From Lucinisca nassula (lineage: Eukaryota; Mollusca; Bivalvia; Lucinida; Lucinidae), in the NCBI GenBank assembly GCA_963580285.1, contig OY757011.1, forward strand, positions 167,987,406 to 168,051,405: a stretch of DNA of 64,000 nucleotides, given 5' to 3'. This document shows, in pieces, positions 1 through 10,741 of this stretch. Made by a program: the position numbers and the translations under genes. Under the pieces are notes generated by a model, which was given only the letters and a program-made list of their open reading frames with translations, was not told the origin of the DNA and did no database searches. How positions within the stretch are numbered: position 1 is the first letter of the stretch; each line of letters begins with the position of its first letter.

Positions 1-651
1 ATTCATTGTCACAAGACCTTTCTAGTGGTACCATAATTTTTGACCTTGTGACCTTGACTGTGATGTTTGACATACTTTTTAAAAACTTTCACATTGGCCA
101 TAACTTTCGATTGGTAAGTGGTTGGGCTTTCATATTTCATATGTGCACTCCTTGTCACAAGACCTTTCTAGTGGTACCATAATTTTTGACCTCGTGACCA
201 TGACCTTGACCTTTGACCTACTTTTATAAACTTTAATATTGGCCATAACTTTCGATTGGTAAGTAGTAGGGCTTTCATATTTCACACATGCACTCCTTGT
301 CACAAGACCTTTCTAGTGGTACCATAATTTTTGTCCATCCAGACACCCCCCCTCAAGGTCAAGGTCACTGTGGCTATTTTTAGAAAAACTTTGTCATCGC
401 TCTAGCGCCAACATTTCTTTACTGATTTCAGTATAACTTCACACAAATGTTCCTTATGACAATATCTCGAGCGAGTTCGACTTTCAAGGTCATGACCTCA
501 AGGTCAAGGTCACTGTGGCTATTTTTAGAAAAACTTTGTCATCGCTCTAGTGCCTACATTTCTAGGCCATACCTTTTGATTGCTTAGTGATACTGCTTTC
601 ATATTTAACATGCGCTGTCCGGGGGCATCAGTGTTTCACAAACACATCTTG
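1..651 (+). mobile_element. Helitron-like (pearl/HINE type) element, 3' part
   Basis: Three degenerate copies of a ~145-bp repeat (for example CAAGACCTTTCTAGTGGTACC near 12, 158 and 303) rich in 'gaccttgacc'. It is followed by GGGGGCATC, a hairpin (GTGTTT-CAC-AAACAC, 631-645) and a terminus ATCTTG. The same 3' layout (CGGGGGCAT, hairpin, CT-rich end) closes the element at 20993-22171. The 5' end lies left of the window. Family assignment is by structure only. Confidence 0.55.
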
Positions 652-1390
652 CTCTAACCATTTTTTTGGACAGAGGTAGAAAATTTCTTACAAAGGCTTT
701 CTCACAGGCAAAAATAATAAAATCTATGTTCCTAAGAATAAAGTTTACCCCATATTTACATATGGAAAATGCCATAACCTGCGTCTTAAAAAGTACTGTT
801 ATACTTTTTCCTACATTGTTTCTTTTTCGATCATGCACGATGTTTAGGAAATTATGTTCTGGTCGCTATTCATATTAGCAGCTTATAGGAACATTGCCGG
901 TACACTCTTAAAAAGTTGTGTTCAAATTACGTCAAATTATACACACTTATGTTTCTTTACGCTGCTATAACTCATAAACTCACTTGGTTGTCAAGGACTT
1001 TTTTCGCCTCATTTTCATGAATACGGCCCAAAATACCAGTTTTCAGGACAATTCTATGAGCCAGTATATTTGCTAATGGCACTAAAGCTGGAACATTCGG
1101 CAATTTTCATCGGCATCCCATTGCTTTCTATATTAACGATTCTGATTTTTACGCAATCATGGCGCCTAATCGAGCGCGTTAATTATCCTTTTTATTGCAT
1201 ATTTCGATGCAGAATGTTGTTATGGCATTACAAAAATACGCCTACACAATTACATTGTAAACTTAACCGTCGAAAAAACGATACTTTTAAGATGAAAAAT
1301 TGTGATATTTTTCTTATTTCTGCTCAAAATATCGAGGCTGTTCAAACGAGTACCCACAATCTATATTTTAGAGCAGAAATAAGAAAAACA
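652..1390. other. No recognised feature (probable METTL22-like intron)
   Basis: AT-rich DNA with no repeat family or exon that I recognise. The short ORFs here lack any recognisable domain. It lies upstream of a METTL22-like exon on the same strand and is probably intronic. Confidence 0.4.
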
Positions 1391-1846
1391 ATGTCCGTTG
1401 TTTCATCTCTGTGGTCGTTTGATTTATGTGTTCACGGAGATGTTGCACTGATGAGTTAGGAGGCCTTCATGCGGACTGAACAAATTATTTGTCGAAATCG
1501 CAACGGAAGTAAGGGCGAGGATTGTGGCAACATGCAATGTCTTTAAGCCCGTCCGTGGAATTTGTTTCCCTGACCGCACCAAGGTGGTTCTTTGGTCAGG
1601 GTTTATGTTTGTTGTGGCTTGTCTTTGAGTTTGTGTATCGCTTATATTATTGTGTTTCGGATAGCCAATTGGCCATTTTGTGGGAAAGTAACTGTCCTTT
1701 TGGCTTTCCGCTATTGATGTTTCCATTGGGGTCTAGTTGTTTCATGTTTGCGTTTCTTTCCCTTTGGTGTCTCTGATGGGAGCTGTGGGTTAATTGTATC
1801 GATTCCTGATCATTGCCTTCATTTCTATTTTACCACTGTAAACCCC
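1391..1846 (+). mobile_element. RT retroelement, 5'-truncated 3'-UTR copy (subfamily a)
   Basis: Matches the non-coding 3' portion of the RT retroelement best seen at 4722-6072. Markers are 'cacggagatgttgcactgatg', the 'aagtaagggcgaggattgtgg' block and the 3' end 'gattcctgatc'. It ends in the 'attgccttcatttctatttt' variant that separates subfamily a from copies ending 'tttgttttacttctacttt'. Frames inside it are conserved only because the repeat is; they are not genes. Confidence 0.8.
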
Positions 1847-1973
1847 AATTTTTAATGCCCCCCCCGGGAAGCGGAGCGGGGATTATAGGAATCGCCTTCG
1901 TCTGTCCGTTTGTCCATCCGTCTGTCCATAACAGTTTCTTGTCCGCTCCATATTCTCTAAACCCTTTGATAGA

Positions 1974-2203
1974 GCAGGGTGGTGCAGTGGTAAAGTATCG
2001 GACTCAGGATCGAGAGGTACCGGGTTCGATCTCCACGAGCGGCAAGTGTTGTTTCCTTGAGCAAGAGACATTATCCACATTGCGTAGTACTGGTTTCTAC
2101 CCAGGAAAAGAGGGCCACATGGAAGATTAGTACTAGTTTACTAAATGTGTTACCCTCTATAAATAAGGTCGATTATTATTATTATTATTTTTTATTATTA
2201 TTA

Positions 2204-2235
<32 letters not shown>
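1974..2235 (+). mobile_element. tRNA-derived SINE with (ATT)n tail (SINE D)
   Basis: The head has an A-box-like TGGTGCAGTGGT and a B-box-like GGTTCGATCTC. A body follows, ending in 'cctctataaataaggtcg' and a long (ATT)n tail (about 2172-2235). It interrupts the Helitron-like repeat, and ATAGA flanks both sides (1969-1973 and 2236-2240), consistent with a short target-site duplication. Confidence 0.75.

Positions 2236-2236
<1 letters not shown>
2172..2236. repeat. (ATT)n microsatellite, SINE tail
   Basis: Nearly pure ATT repeat with a few interruptions, forming the 3' tail of the SINE. Confidence 0.9.
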
Positions 2237-2238
<2 letters not shown>

Positions 2239-3258
2239 GATTTTCATTAAACTTTGGGTCAATTATTCGTCTCAGTGAGCTGTTGTGCAGAACCCATAAA
2301 TGAACCTTGCCAACTCAAGGTCAAGGTCACAGTTGAAGGTTACGAGTTTGTAATTTGGAATTTTGTGTCCGTTCCATATCTCCTTAACCCTTCAAAGGAT
2401 TTTCATTAAACTTTGATCAAATATCCCCCTGCAGAACCCATAAATGAACCATGCCGACTCAAGGTCAAACACAAATTTGAAGGTCAAGAGTTTAAAACTT
2501 TGAATTTTTTGTCCGTTCTATATCTCCTTTACCCCTCAAAGGATATTCATTAAACTTTGGTCAATAATCCCTCTCAGTGAGCTCATGTGCGGAGCCCATA
2601 AATGAACCATGTCGACACCAGGTCAAGGTCACATTGGAATGTCACGAGTTTGAAGTTTTGAATTTTGTGTCCGTCCTTACCTTCAAAGGAGTTTCATTAA
2701 ACATTGATCAAATATCCCCATCAGTAAGCTGATGTGCATGACACATAAATAAACCATGTCGACTCAAGGTCAGGGTCACAGTTGAAGGTCACGATTTTGA
2801 AACTTTGAATTTTGTGTCCGTTCCATATCTCCTTTACCTCTGGAAGGATTTTTATTAAACTTTTGTGAAATATACCCCACAGTGAGCTGATGTGCAGAAC
2901 CATTAATAAACCATGCCAGCTCAAGGTCAGGGTTACAGTTGAAGGTCACAAGGTTGAGCTTTGATACAAAGTGCGGTGGGGATGTTGGCTGTCCCTCAGA
3001 CTGCTTTCTTGTATTATATAAAAGTGGGGTTCAAGGGGGTCAAAATAATATAGGTGTTTCGTACTGCATTCGCATGCAAAATTTTAAACAAATTCTATGG
3101 GAGAGCCCATTTACGTATCCATTACCTAAACACCATTTCTAAGATTTATTAGCTCTTTCAGAGCGGTGTCATAAAAGATTGTTTTTATTATATGTGTGAT
3201 AAGATAATAAAAAACAGAATTATTATTATTGAGAATTATTATTTTCTTTACTTTTCAG

Positions 3259-3358
3259 TTGTTTATGACAATGATATCACAGATGCTTTTGTTAATACAG
3301 TGATGAAATTGCTGTCCAAACCACCGAACAAAAGACTATTTATTGGTCTTGAAAAAAG
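3259..3358 (+). CDS. METTL22: METTL22-like methyltransferase, internal coding exon
   Basis: METTL22 is a seven-beta-strand lysine methyltransferase family member; human METTL22 has been reported to methylate Kin17. The exon is bounded by a tttcag acceptor and a gtaacc donor. It encodes VYDNDITDAFVNTVMKLLS and, further on, LFIGLEKR. I align this by memory to the METTL22 segment 'VFYDDDLTDALFKTLSRLA...SVEKR', which follows the SAM-binding fold. The exon enters in phase 1 and leaves in phase 2, so the Arg codon is split AG|A with the next exon at 8605. It covers about 33 residues. Upstream exons carrying the SAM-binding motifs were not found and probably lie left of the window. The identification rests on this exon plus the two that follow in order, phase and strand. 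Confidence 0.85.
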
Positions 3359-3783
3359 GTAACCAACTTTGGCTTTTTGAGGGGAATGAAATTATTTTGT
3401 GTCTTTAGAATGACACATCTCATGCATGTATATTTTGCTGAAAAAGAATGTGTGTAGCTTTTGCAGCTAAAATATTTGTGTATATGCCATATTAAATGAT
3501 AAAATTTTGACAAGTATGTCAACTACCGACTTTGTTAACTTTGAACAACTGGGCTATGTGTTTCTGGTCTGGATATTATGCCCTCCATCCACCTATGTTG
3601 GAGGACTGACTTTACAACTCTGAATATTCTTGTGCTTGACACGACATAAAACTCGTAATTTATCAGACACATTTACCTCAATTTCAATAAGTTTATTTTC
3701 TTTCAATTGCAGACTTTGGTTAAATCTGTGTCATATAATCAATCTTTGACATTTTGACACTGTTGATTTCTTCAGTACGTTTT

Positions 3784-4715
3784 AGCTTATCTGAGCATGA
3801 AGTGCTGTGATCGGTCTTTGTCCGTCGTCCGTCCGTGCGTTCGTCGTCAACTTTTGCTTTAAACAACGTCTTCTCCAAAACAATTTGACGATTTTGAAAT
3901 TATTTCACAGGCATGTTAATTGGGTGAACCTGCACTAAAATTGCTCAAATCGTTCTGCTTGGTAGCACAAGATGGCTGCCAGTGCTATAAAAAGTAAAAC
4001 CTTTAAACGACTTCTACTCCTTAACCAGTAGATATATTCACAGGAATGTTCCTTGGGTGACCAGCTACCAAAATTGCTCAAACCGTTCCAATCTTGTGAA
4101 CAAAATGGCCACCAGAGGTAAAAATAGAAAACACCTTTAAACGACTTCTCCTCCTTAACCTGTAGATAGATTTTGAAATTATTTCACAGGAACATTCCTT
4201 GGGTGACCCTCTACAAAAAATGCTCAAACTGTTTCGTTTGGTGAACAAGATTGCCGTCATAGCTAAAAATAGAAAAATCTTTAAACTACCTCTTCTCCTT
4301 AACCAGTGCATGGATTTTTAAATAATTTCACATGAATGTTCCTTTGGTGATCCTCTACCAAAGTTGCTCAAACTGTTCCGGTCGGATGCACAAGCTGGCT
4401 GCCAGAGCTAAAATAGAAAAAAAACCTTTAAATGACTTCTTCTTAACCAGTGGACGGATTTCGAAATAATTTCATGGGCATGATCCTTTGGTGACCCTCT
4501 ACCAAAATTGCTCAAATCGTTCAGCTTGGATGAAGAAGGTTGGCCACCAGAGCTAAAAATAAAAAAAAAAACAACTTTAAACGAGTTCTCCTTAACCAGT
4601 GGATGGGTTTTAAAAATTATTTTACACGAATGTTCTTTGGGTGACCCTCTACTAAAATTTTTCAAACCATTCTGTCTGATAAAATGCTCAAGCTAAAAAT
4701 AGAAAAAAAACTTAA
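3784..4715 (+). mobile_element. Helitron-like tandem-repeat element, 3' end lost
   Basis: Begins 'tttagcttatctgagcatga' followed by a GTCCGTCGTCCGTCC tract. About six diverged ~115-bp repeats follow ('cctttaaacgacttct', 'ttccttgggtgaccctctacc', 'aaaattgctcaaac', 'tggccaccagagctaaaaat'). It is abutted at ~4716 by the RT retroelement before any terminal hairpin. It lies in the long METTL22-like intron. Confidence 0.65.
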
Positions 4716-4721
4716 ATGGAA

Positions 4722-6072
4722 AGCGACTTCATGTTGTCGCTTTCCATTGATAACCAATCTGAAATTATTGAAGCTTTAAGCTCCACTTCTAGATATTTAG
4801 ATGATTTATTAAATATTGATAATACCTATTTCTATGGTTTGATCAGTCAGATTTACCCCCCCCCCCAGAACTTCAGTTAAATAAAGCAAATTCTTCTGAT
4901 ACCGAGGCCCCGTTTTTGGATTTACATCTATCTATTGTAGATGGATTTGTTTCGTGCAAAATTTATGATAAACGCGATGACTTCGATTTTGAGATTGTAA
5001 ATTTTCCTTTTTTGGATGGTGATGTTCCTCGTGCGCCATCCTATGGCGTTTATATTTCGCAATTAATTCGATTTGCTAGAGTGTGTAGTCATGTAACTGA
5101 CTTCAACACTCGTAATAAATTATTAACGGCTAAACTCCTTAATCAGGGTTATTGGTACCATAAACTACGAAAAGCCTTTTCAAAATTTTATAGACGCCAT
5201 TCTGATTTAATTTCAAAATTCAATATTGGACTTAAATCTCTTCTGCAACAAGGTCTATCGGAACCCGAATTTTATGGTGACTTAGTATATAAATTCAGAA
5301 AAATATATAACCGCAATGACTTCAGCACCCAATTTCGTAAAATCATTCTTCGATATAAAAACATTGGGTACAACATGGATGTTATACGACAGACTGCATG
5401 CATGGTAGTTAACCCAATCACGGTTGGCAACTTTGCTTCCCTCTTTAATTGCACGCCGGTGGGTCAGGCCTCAGATTCTATGACGGCTCCAACGTAAAGG
5501 CTTATTGAGAATTAGAGAGATCTAATTCAAGTTAATGTTGGTTGGTGCCTGATGCTCTGTCTCTGGTCGGGCCCATCGGAGTCTAACTGTTGGTTTTCTT
5601 TTGCTCTAGCATTTCAGTGGTTTCTTGCTGTCGAGTCCTCGCCGTTGTGGTTCTTTGATTTTTGGTGTTCACGGAGATGTTACACTGATGAGTTAGGAGG
5701 CCTTCATGCGGACTGAACAAATTATTTGTCTAAATCGCGACGGAAGTAAGGGCGGGGGTTGTGGCCACGTAAAATCGATTTAAGCCCCCCAGTGGAAATC
5801 ATTCCACTGACCGTTCCAAGGCGGTTCTTCTGTGGCGGTTTATTTATGGTGTTGTTTGTTACTTACTGTGTGTATCACTTGTGTCTTTTTATTTTGGATG
5901 GTCATATGGTCATTTTGTGGGAAAGTAACTGTCCTTATGGCCTTCCTTTGTTTTGGTTTCCATTATGGTCTGGTCGCTTAATGTTTGTGTTTCTTTCCCT
6001 TTGGTGTCTTTGATGGGTGGAGTAAGTTAATTGTATCGATTCCTGATCTTTGTTTTACTTCTACTTTAAGCA
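4722..6072 (+). mobile_element. RT-encoding retroelement, longest copy in window
   Basis: A 5'-truncated element with the end of an RT domain (4722-5497) and a long 3' UTR (5498-6072). The UTR carries the blocks shared by all other copies: 'gttggttggtgcctgatgctctg', 'cacggagatgttacactgatg', 'aagtaagggcgggggttgtgg' and a terminus 'cttctacttt'. There is no poly(A) tail. It is inserted in, or abuts, a Helitron-like element inside a METTL22-like intron. Confidence 0.85.
4734..5497 (+). pseudogene. Reverse transcriptase C-terminal fragment (Penelope-like?), frameshifted
   Basis: The 5' frame (from about 4734) reads into the RT catalytic box RYLDDLLNID near 4786-4815 and continues to QIYP. A C-run at 4857-4866 shifts the frame. 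The remaining frame gives ELQLNKANSSDTEAPFLDLH and then 193 codons from 4916 with KIYDKRDDFDFEIVNFPFLD, PSYGVYISQLIRFARV and a C-terminus before the TAA at 5495. YxDD followed by a FLDL motif and a K-Y-K-like segment is the motif order of Penelope-like RTs, so I favour that group. No GIY-YIG endonuclease is present and the palm N-terminus is missing. The copy is dead: truncated and frameshifted at a homopolymer. Confidence 0.75.
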
Positions 6073-6444
6073 GCTTCTGATTTAATTTCAAAATTCAATA
6101 TTGGACTCTTCTGCAGCAAGGTCTATCGGAACCCGAATTTTATGGTGACTTAGTATATAAATTCAGAAAAATATATAATCACAATGACTTCAGCACCCAA
6201 TTTCGTAAAATCATTCTTCGATATAAAAGATTGGGTACAACATAAATGTTATACGACACACTGCATGCATGGTAGTTAACCCGATCACGGTTGACAACTT
6301 TTCTTCCCGCTTTAATTGCACGCCGGTGGGTCAGGCCTCAGATTTTATGACAGTTCCAACGTAAAGGCTTATTGAGAATTAGAGAGATCTAATTCAAGGT
6401 AATGTTGGTTGGTGCCTGATGCTCTGTCTCTGGTCGGGCTCATC
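6073..6444 (+). mobile_element. RT retroelement fragment, plus arm of an inverted pair
   Basis: Repeats the 3' RT coding region and proximal 3' UTR (from 'ctgatttaatttcaaaattc' to 'ctctgtctctggtcgggctc') with several substitutions. It is followed directly by an inverted copy of the same region, giving a head-to-head pair. Confidence 0.8.
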
Positions 6445-6755
6445 AACCAACATTACCTTGAATTTGTCAACTGTGATTGGGTAAACTACCATGCATGCAG
6501 TCTGTCGTATAACATTTATGTTGCACCCAATCTTTTTATAGCGTTGAACGATTTTACGAAATTGGTGCTGAAGTCATATATTTTTTCTGAATTTATATAC
6601 TAAGTCACCATACAATTCGGGTTCCGATAGACCTTGTTGCAGAAGAGATTTGTCCAATATTGAATTTTGAAATCAAATCAGGATGACGTCTATAAAATTT
6701 AGAAAAGGCTTTGTGTAGTTTATGGAACCGATAACCCTGATAAAGAAGTTTTTCA
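6445..6755 (-). mobile_element. RT retroelement fragment, minus arm of an inverted pair
   Basis: Reverse complement of the RT C-terminal coding region, from 'accaacattaccttgaatt' to about 6750. With 6073-6444 it forms an imperfect palindrome of roughly 300-bp arms with almost no spacer. Confidence 0.8.
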
Positions 6756-7384
6756 AGATTCCATTTAACCATTTCCCCACTCAGATACGTGTTTGACGTG
6801 TCTGCACCCCCACCCACCCCTTACACCTTTCTTAAGCCCCAGAAACACCTAAAATCTGCATTTCTCACCCCTGGATAGCTGTTTGAATAAGGATAAGTTG
6901 CCCTAGAAAGTGACCCGTTTTTTCGCCCGGCTCCCGAGTAAAAACATACTTCTGGTGGGATTGAAGGCTGGCGCTAGTCCCAATCAACTCCGAAAAAAAT
7001 GGGAGTTTGGCCCAACCGGCCACTGAAAATGAATCTCAGGGTGTCTGGGATCAAAAAAAATTCTCAAAAGTGATGCTGGCAAAATATGCTTGAAGCAGTG
7101 AAGGTCGCCCATGCAAAACCCCTTAATTGTTACCTTGACAGCTATATTATTAAGATTTGGTCAAAAATACATGTGAAATCTAAACTTTTTGCAAATTTTG
7201 AGATGCCCCCTCGTTTCCATTGCAACAATGATTTAGCTGAGTAATGTTGCATTTCAAATGGTACTGCCAGTGAACATTCATACAGAGTTTGGTGTAAAAC
7301 AGACTATCCATTATGAAATAATGGCTATTTGAAGTTGCTGCCAGGCTAATCTCTGTTAGGGTCAGCAAGTTCATTAAGTCCCCA
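6756..7384. other. No recognised feature (METTL22-like intron)
   Basis: Unique-looking intronic sequence; no exon-like segment or known repeat identified. Confidence 0.4.
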
Positions 7385-8135
7385 CGTGGGAATGGGTTAA
7401 ACCATTCTGCTCTGATAAACGATTTCAAAGGAATGCTTTTTGGTAACCATCTGCTAAAATTATTCAAATTGTTCCACTTGTCACAAAAACAAAAAATAGA
7501 TTTTTTTTTTGTTTGAACTGAGGTTAGTCTGGCCCAGAAAACACGCATACTCCTTATTTTTAAGTTCTGTGGTGTATTCCTTGCTTCCAAAGGATAACCC
7601 TTTTATAGTACATATTTAAAGTCCCCGTCAGCACTATTTAGGTCATTTCGGAAACATTGCTTCCAATCTTATGGGACTTTTATCCGACATGAAGATGAAA
7701 TAACATCTGAAGACCTGCCGCCCAATAAAACCAGTAGGGTTTAAATACATAGACGGTTTACTCGTACCACTTTGCCTGTGCCGGCTAAGACCTTCTAAGC
7801 GGTTTACCAGTACTCATGTGCAGTCGGTTTCAGCTCTATATAGATTCACCTTGCAGCCCAATCTATTTCTCCATGCCCTGATGGGCTGAGGCCAAAACTT
7901 TCAAAAGACTTGTCTCCAAATGGAAGCAGTTCAATAGGAATGTTCCTTGGGTTACTAACAAATTTTCTTAAAATATGTTGCTTCACTGAGCATGATGGTC
8001 ACCAGAGTTAAAAACCTCAAAATGCAAATCTCAAAATGACTTCTACTCTTAAACAGCCAGAATGATTTTGAATTAAGTTCACAGAAATGTTCCTTGAGTC
8101 AACCAAAATTGCTCAAACCCTTTACTCCACCATAT
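7385..8135 (+). mobile_element. Decayed Helitron-like repeat, split by a SINE
   Basis: Segments 7385-7500 and 7905-8135 carry the same phrases as the 3784-4715 element ('ggaatgttccttggg', 'aaaattgctcaaac', 'gatggtcaccagag'). They are strongly diverged and separated by a SINE A copy. No termini are visible. Confidence 0.5.
7617..7893 (-). mobile_element. SINE A copy
   Basis: Reverse complement of the SINE A consensus defined by the copy at 33735-34036: 3' block 'gtccccgtcagcactatttagg', the 'ggtttaccagtactcatgtg' block and the 5' end 'caatctatttctcc'. Moderately diverged, so older than the copies with clean duplications. Confidence 0.8.
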
Positions 8136-8604
8136 ATTACCTACAATTTCATTTGTACAATATGGATCAGTTGACCCTTTGTTCTTTCATATAGGATAGA
8201 TAGAAGTTGATTTTAGGAACATTGAAATTGATAGTTTGATACATAGGTGTTTTTAACACGATTTCATAATGCTGATTTGTCCGTATCTTATGTGCACATT
8301 ACGCTACTCTGCTGGTAATACAGAGCACTACCTCTGTGGATACTGAATGTGGAGGTGGAAAAAGTGAAAATGCATTCGATGGTTAAATATGTGTATACCT
8401 CAGAATTTTTTACTGATGACACATCTGATGACATTCATTTGTCTGAAAGTGAAATTGCCAGTGTCCACAAAGGTTTATCATTGTGACCTGCCAGTTGCGT
8501 AGACGATTGTGATAGATATGCAAGCAGGAATTTCCTGAAATGGCAAATTCTTTTGTATTAACATTTTGGTCTTTTAGAGCACATAAAAATTTATTTTATT
8601 CCAG

Positions 8605-8773
8605 ACTTGTGTTCACCATTGAGGATCTTGACATTGCCAGCCCAGGATATGATCACTTCAGGAAAAAGCTCAATGATTTAGAATTATCTTGTACGGAAGG
8701 GGTTACTTACACAGTGGAGCAAATTAATACTGATTTTCCTCAGTATTTTCAGTATAACAGAACAAAACAACTG
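8605..8773 (+). CDS. METTL22: METTL22-like methyltransferase, penultimate coding exon
   Basis: Acceptor tattccag at 8601-8604 and donor gtgaga at 8774. With the AG from the previous exon it reads R-LVF, then FTIEDLDIASPGYDHFRKKL, ELSCTEG, TVEQINTDFPQYFQYNR and TKQL. This matches the human METTL22 stretch '...TLRHLDVTCEAYDHFRSCL...FPQLLVYERLQQL' as I remember it. It is 169 bp, entering in phase 2 and ending in phase 0, so it joins in frame to the last exon at 10703. An ATG-initiated frame starting at 8540 is intron read-through and not the true start. Intron before: ~5.2 kb; after: ~1.9 kb; both are filled with mobile DNA. Confidence 0.85.
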
Positions 8774-8870
8774 GTGAGATGTCTTTTTATCTCATTTGGC
8801 AAAGTCCAGGATGAGATATTGCACTACCTGTTTGTGTTGGGTCCACATTTACATTAGTATTTAACCCTCT

Positions 8871-9030
8871 TCCTGCTGAATAAATAGATTTAGCCACACC
8901 CATTTCTGTTTATCAATCAGTCAAATTACTTGATATACTGCATTCGTTCAAGAAGATGGCTTCAGAAGACATCTGACGTAGATCCACGCTGTTTACAGAG
9001 GAAGAGGGTGGTCATGTTCAGCAGGATAAA
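8871..9030. mobile_element. TTAA-type hairpin MITE, right end truncated
   Basis: Left end TTAACCCTCTTCCTGCTGAA. The right side has the inverted TTCAGCAGGATAAA and then stops at a retroelement fragment. The interior shares 'atggcttcagaagacatctga' with the related copy at 53788-54013. Confidence 0.55.
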
Positions 9031-9190
9031 GATCTTGTCTCTGGTTAGGCCCACCATAGTCCAACCGTTGGTTTTCTTTTGTTCTAGCATTTCAGTTATT
9101 TAAAATCTCAACACAAACAGATCCTCAAAATAGAAGTAAAGGCAATGATCAGGAATCGATACAATTAACCCACAGCTCCCATCAACCCTA
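9031..9190. mobile_element. Two short RT-retroelement fragments in opposite orientation
   Basis: 9037-9100 (plus) matches 'gttggttttcttttgttctagcatttcag' of the 3' UTR. 9112-9190 (minus) matches the subfamily a 3' terminus ('caatgatcaggaatcgata', 'caattaacccacagctccc'). Confidence 0.65.
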
Positions 9191-9680
9191 CAAAACCTAA
9201 CTCCGATCCCATCTGCCCATGTCCTTAAGGACTTACTGTTTTTTATATTACTGTTTTACATAAAACAAATTGCATATCTTACATTTGCCAATGTTTGGTT
9301 TATATTTGGTGCAATGACAGGCATTATTCTAACGTTTTTATTCAGAAATACTCCATCCTAGCCCATGATCTCAAGGTAACAGACAAAAGAAATTTCCAGA
9401 CAACCTGTATTGTCTGATGATAGCCCATCTTTACAAACTTGTAGTCTGTTTAACTTTTTTAAGTGAAAATTAATTATTCAGTACTTTGTAAGACACTTGG
9501 AATATTCGTTAGTGGCTCCAAATGGCCATTCAACAATAGCTTCAAACAACTATGTACATTTGGTATAAATTAAGGATGCGTCATCTCACCAGGATTGCAT
9601 GTACATCTGATTTCACTGATAACTTATGCATGGCCACTAAATTGTCTTCAGAAGTCCTGTGTTCTATGCAAGATTTCTAT
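9191..9680. other. No recognised feature (METTL22-like last intron)
   Basis: AT-rich intronic DNA, nothing identified. Confidence 0.4.
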
Positions 9681-10545
9681 CTTGTATTTGAAGCTGTTTT
9701 TCTGTTTCTAGATTCCAAGATAGAATTTTCTCAGTAAAAATGTTTTGTACCACTCAGATCAGATTTCTCCTACTGGAGCCACATAACCAGAATTTGCAGC
9801 GTTTGCTAGTCTGACAGCACACCATATGACGCCATGTTAGGAAAAAATATGTTTAGATTTTGCAAGCAGATAAGACACACATTTGCATGTTCAGCTAGAC
9901 AGAGAAGCAAGAGACTTGAAATTTTAGATATTAATAAAATCCAGATCGTTGATTCAGGAAGTGGGATTATTAGTTTCTTGTGAGAGAAAGTGCGCTGTAC
10001 TGGTTAACGTCATATGTATGAGCCTGCCCAGGAAAAGTGTGATTATGTAACCTGACCGACTCCGTATGACCTTAATAGTGCTGTCAGTGCAATTAAAACT
10101 ATGCAAGCAGCAAATATGTATTGATCTTGTATTTAAAGCTGCTTTTCTTTTTCTAAATTCTAAGATAGAACTTTCCCAGTAAAAATGTTTTAACCACTCA
10201 GATCAGACTTCTCCTTCTGGAGCCACATAATCATTGCTAGTCTGACAGCACACCATATGACGCCCTGTTAGGAAAAATATGTTTTTGGTTTTGCAAGCAG
10301 ATAAGACACACATTTGCATGCTCTGCTAGACAGAGAAGCAAGAGTCTTGAAATTTTAGATATATATACAATCAAGATCATTGATTCAGGAAGGACGATAA
10401 TTAGCTTCTGGTGAGAGAAAGTGCCCTGTACTGGTTAACCACATATGTAGGAGCTTGCCCAGGAAAAGTGTGATTATGTAACCTGACCAACTCCTTATGA
10501 CCTAAATAGTGTTGTCTGCACAATTAAACCTATGCAAGCAGCAAA
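9681..10545 (+). repeat. Tandem segmental duplication, two ~445-bp units
   Basis: Unit 1 (9681-10125) and unit 2 (10126-10545) are collinear: 'cttgtattt', 'aagatagaa', 'actcagatcaga', 'tgacagcacaccatatgacgcc', 'gcaagcagataagacacacatttgcatg', and a SINE B-like tail ('gtactggttaac', 'gcctgcccaggaaaagtgtg'). The SINE piece was therefore present before the duplication. The unit lies in the last METTL22-like intron. Confidence 0.85.
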
Positions 10546-10702
10546 CTGGTCAGACTGCGCGGATGCACCTTCCTTGTTGCAAATCTCATGAAACAGGTGA
10601 TCTCATGTTTTTCCGTGTCTGTTGAAATTCAGAAATTAAATTTATGTGATATACGAACCTTTAGCGATTACAATCACACGTTTTTCTTTGTCACATTTTC
10701 AG

Positions 10703-10741
10703 GAACTATGGTTGATTGAGGCAGTATTTGCTGGTACTTGA
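10703..10741 (+). CDS. METTL22: METTL22-like methyltransferase, terminal coding exon
   Basis: After a pyrimidine-rich tract and acceptor tttcag (10697-10702), the frame gives ELWLIEAVFAGT followed by TGA at 10739-10741. Human METTL22 ends with a very similar ...QLELWKIIAEPV tail, so a twelve-residue last coding exon is credible. It joins in phase 0 to 8605-8773. The frame is too short to be found by ORF length; it was recognised from the protein ending and splice site. No competing stop lies between acceptor and TGA. Confidence 0.8.
   Translation, partial: ELWLIEAVFAGT

Larger units (their letters stand above)
1855..3013 (+). mobile_element. Helitron-like tandem-repeat element interrupted by a SINE
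   Basis: Starts with a C-run and CCGGGAAGCGGAGCGGGG, then a gtccgt-rich leader. After an inserted SINE (1974-2235) come about four ~150-bp repeats carrying 'ttttcattaaactttg', 'gaacccataaatgaacc' and 'ctcaaggtcaaggtcac'. The right end is near GCGGTGGGGATG and TTTCTTGT. The architecture matches pearl-like bivalve elements; no coding capacity is seen. Confidence 0.6.

Noticed and set aside
1070..1459. 129-codon plus-strand frame
   Set aside because: Its 3' third is retroelement 3' UTR and the rest has no conserved features.
2057..2239. Poly-leucine-ending ORF
   Set aside because: It is translation of the (ATT)n SINE tail.
5640..5740. CTGATGA followed by GAAC in the retroelement 3' UTR, resembling a hammerhead core
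   Set aside because: The second core block is GAAC, not GAAA, and no paired stem II or stem I is seen; the match is chance or fully decayed in every copy.
5759..6013. Recurrent ~85-codon frames (MWPRKIDLSPP... type) in retroelement copies
   Set aside because: They lie in the 3' UTR after the RT stop and are broken by indels in other copies; similarity reflects the shared repeat, not a second gene.
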